50,931 nucleotides of DNA from Bacteroidota bacterium (GTDB lineage Bacteria > Bacteroidota > Bacteroidia > Flavobacteriales > Schleiferiaceae): assembly GCA_003385605.1 (NCBI GenBank), contig QQUU01000086.1:1-50931 (forward strand), in the 5' to 3' direction. Below are positions 50,772 through 50,931 of this stretch, piece after piece. The position numbers and the translations under genes were made by a program. The notes under the pieces were generated by a model. It did no database searches, was not told where the DNA came from, and was given only the letters and a program-made list of their open reading frames with translations. The first letter of the stretch is position 1, and each line of letters begins with the position of its first letter.

Positions 50772-50875
50772 CCCAACAACGTATATAACTCATATCCGGG
50801 CGCATCGTCCTTTTGGTTATCTTAAAGGAAACCAAAACGATCTCTGCTGATACGAGGTTATATACAAGACTTGGC
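50772..50875 (+). repeat. attC-like site C
   Basis: A 104-base inverted repeat almost identical to site A, differing at a few positions (CTTAAAGG for CTTGAAGG, GATCTC for GACCTC, and AAGACTTGGC for AACATTGGC at the right end). The extra base (G at 50856 or 50857) and the hairpin TTTTGGTT/AACCAAAA are kept. It ends in TTGGC, where the second LRR unit starts. Confidence 0.75.
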
Positions 50876-50886
50876 ACACATTAGAG

Positions 50887-50931
50887 ATGACCGAGAATCA
50901 AATAAAATTTGGAGTGTGGAATGTGAAGGAA
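50887..50931 (+). CDS. second copy of the LRR cassette gene, 5' end only (cut by window)
   Basis: The first 15 codons (MTENQIKFGVWNVKE) match those of the LRR gene at 48517 except for Asn for His at residue 12. Together with the 16-base leader, 61 bases match with one difference. The rest of the gene lies outside the window, so it cannot be said whether it is intact. Confidence 0.75.
   Translation, partial: MTENQIKFGVWNVKE

Larger units (their letters stand above)
48501..50931 (+). mobile_element. integron-like gene-cassette array (continues beyond the window)
   Basis: Four units in the same direction, each starting at TTGG(C/G): 48501-49373 (LRR protein), 49374-50127 (secreted regulatory-domain protein), 50128-50870 (secreted unknown) and 50871 onward (second LRR copy, cut by the window). 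Start codons lie 16, 32, 15 and 16 bases after the unit boundary, and no promoter box was found in these leaders. Each complete unit ends with an attC-like inverted repeat 9-30 bases after its stop codon. The genes are unrelated to each other apart from the repeated LRR unit. The recombinase at 46483-47643 is the likely catalyst. The name integron-like is an inference from architecture. Confidence 0.75.

Noticed and set aside
49276-50875. CRISPR array
   Set aside because: Repeats of about 105 bases separated by 640-740 bases of coding sequence are far too long and too far apart, and no cas gene is present.
49276-50875. REP/MITE-type dispersed hairpins or an IS element
   Set aside because: No transposase or target-site duplication was seen, and the hairpins sit regularly at the ends of single-gene units, with a unit boundary coinciding with the repeat end. 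Dispersal elsewhere in the genome could not be tested.

Overview
The window looks like chromosomal DNA of a Bacteroidota bacterium, most likely a marine-type member of the Flavobacteriales (Cryomorphaceae/Schleiferiaceae-like; this level is inference). The evidence is a TonB-dependent receptor, a SusD-like lipoprotein, a PorV-like protein, T9SS-type C-terminal domains, DUF4296 and DUF4271 genes, a MurF-alanine racemase fusion, a malic enzyme-phosphotransacetylase fusion, almost no Shine-Dalgarno sequences, and promoter boxes of the Bacteroidota form TTG-N17-23-TAnnTTTG.

Positions 1-46400 are an ordinary, very compact core genome. In order: an alpha/beta hydrolase fragment; a GT2-pyrC-DUF4296-DUF2141 operon; histidine kinase-hemW-cyclase; a four-TM protein-hflX-maeB operon; an M20 peptidase; a membrane pyrophosphatase with an unusual C-terminal domain; pdhB; the etfBA-BFN nuclease-nucleoside transporter-ruvC operon; greA-HIT; a three-gene outer-membrane operon (TonB receptor, 1342-residue surface protein, PorV-like); a Rieske-like lipoprotein; glutaryl-CoA-type dehydrogenase; a secreted choice-of-anchor-V protein; DUF4271-hemD-rnpA-S41 protease-O-antigen ligase-like; SPFH protein; murF-alr and tdk; a conserved hypothetical, rsmI, DAHP synthase-chorismate mutase and recJ; and an orphan SusD.

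Positions 46483-50931 are the accessory part and the most interesting find. A tyrosine recombinase with an extra N-terminal domain is followed, on the same strand, by a HigBA toxin-antitoxin pair and then single-gene units of 743-873 bp. Each unit begins at TTGG(C/G), has its start codon 15-32 nt later and no recognisable promoter, and ends with a roughly 105-bp imperfect inverted repeat 9-30 nt after the stop codon. The repeats have the architecture of integron attC sites: paired outer core, short unpaired spacer, paired inner arm with one extra base, and terminal hairpin. Their arms co-vary between copies. The LRR unit at 48501 starts again at 50871 with one mismatch in 61 bases, and the identity begins exactly at the predicted crossover TTGGC. 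This is best read as an integron-like gene-cassette array run by a XerC/D-like (not IntI-like) recombinase. The window ends inside the array.

No rRNA, tRNA, CRISPR array, insertion sequence or prophage was seen. No gene-free stretch exceeds 300 bases; the longest are 15375-15608 and 48304-48516, both described below.
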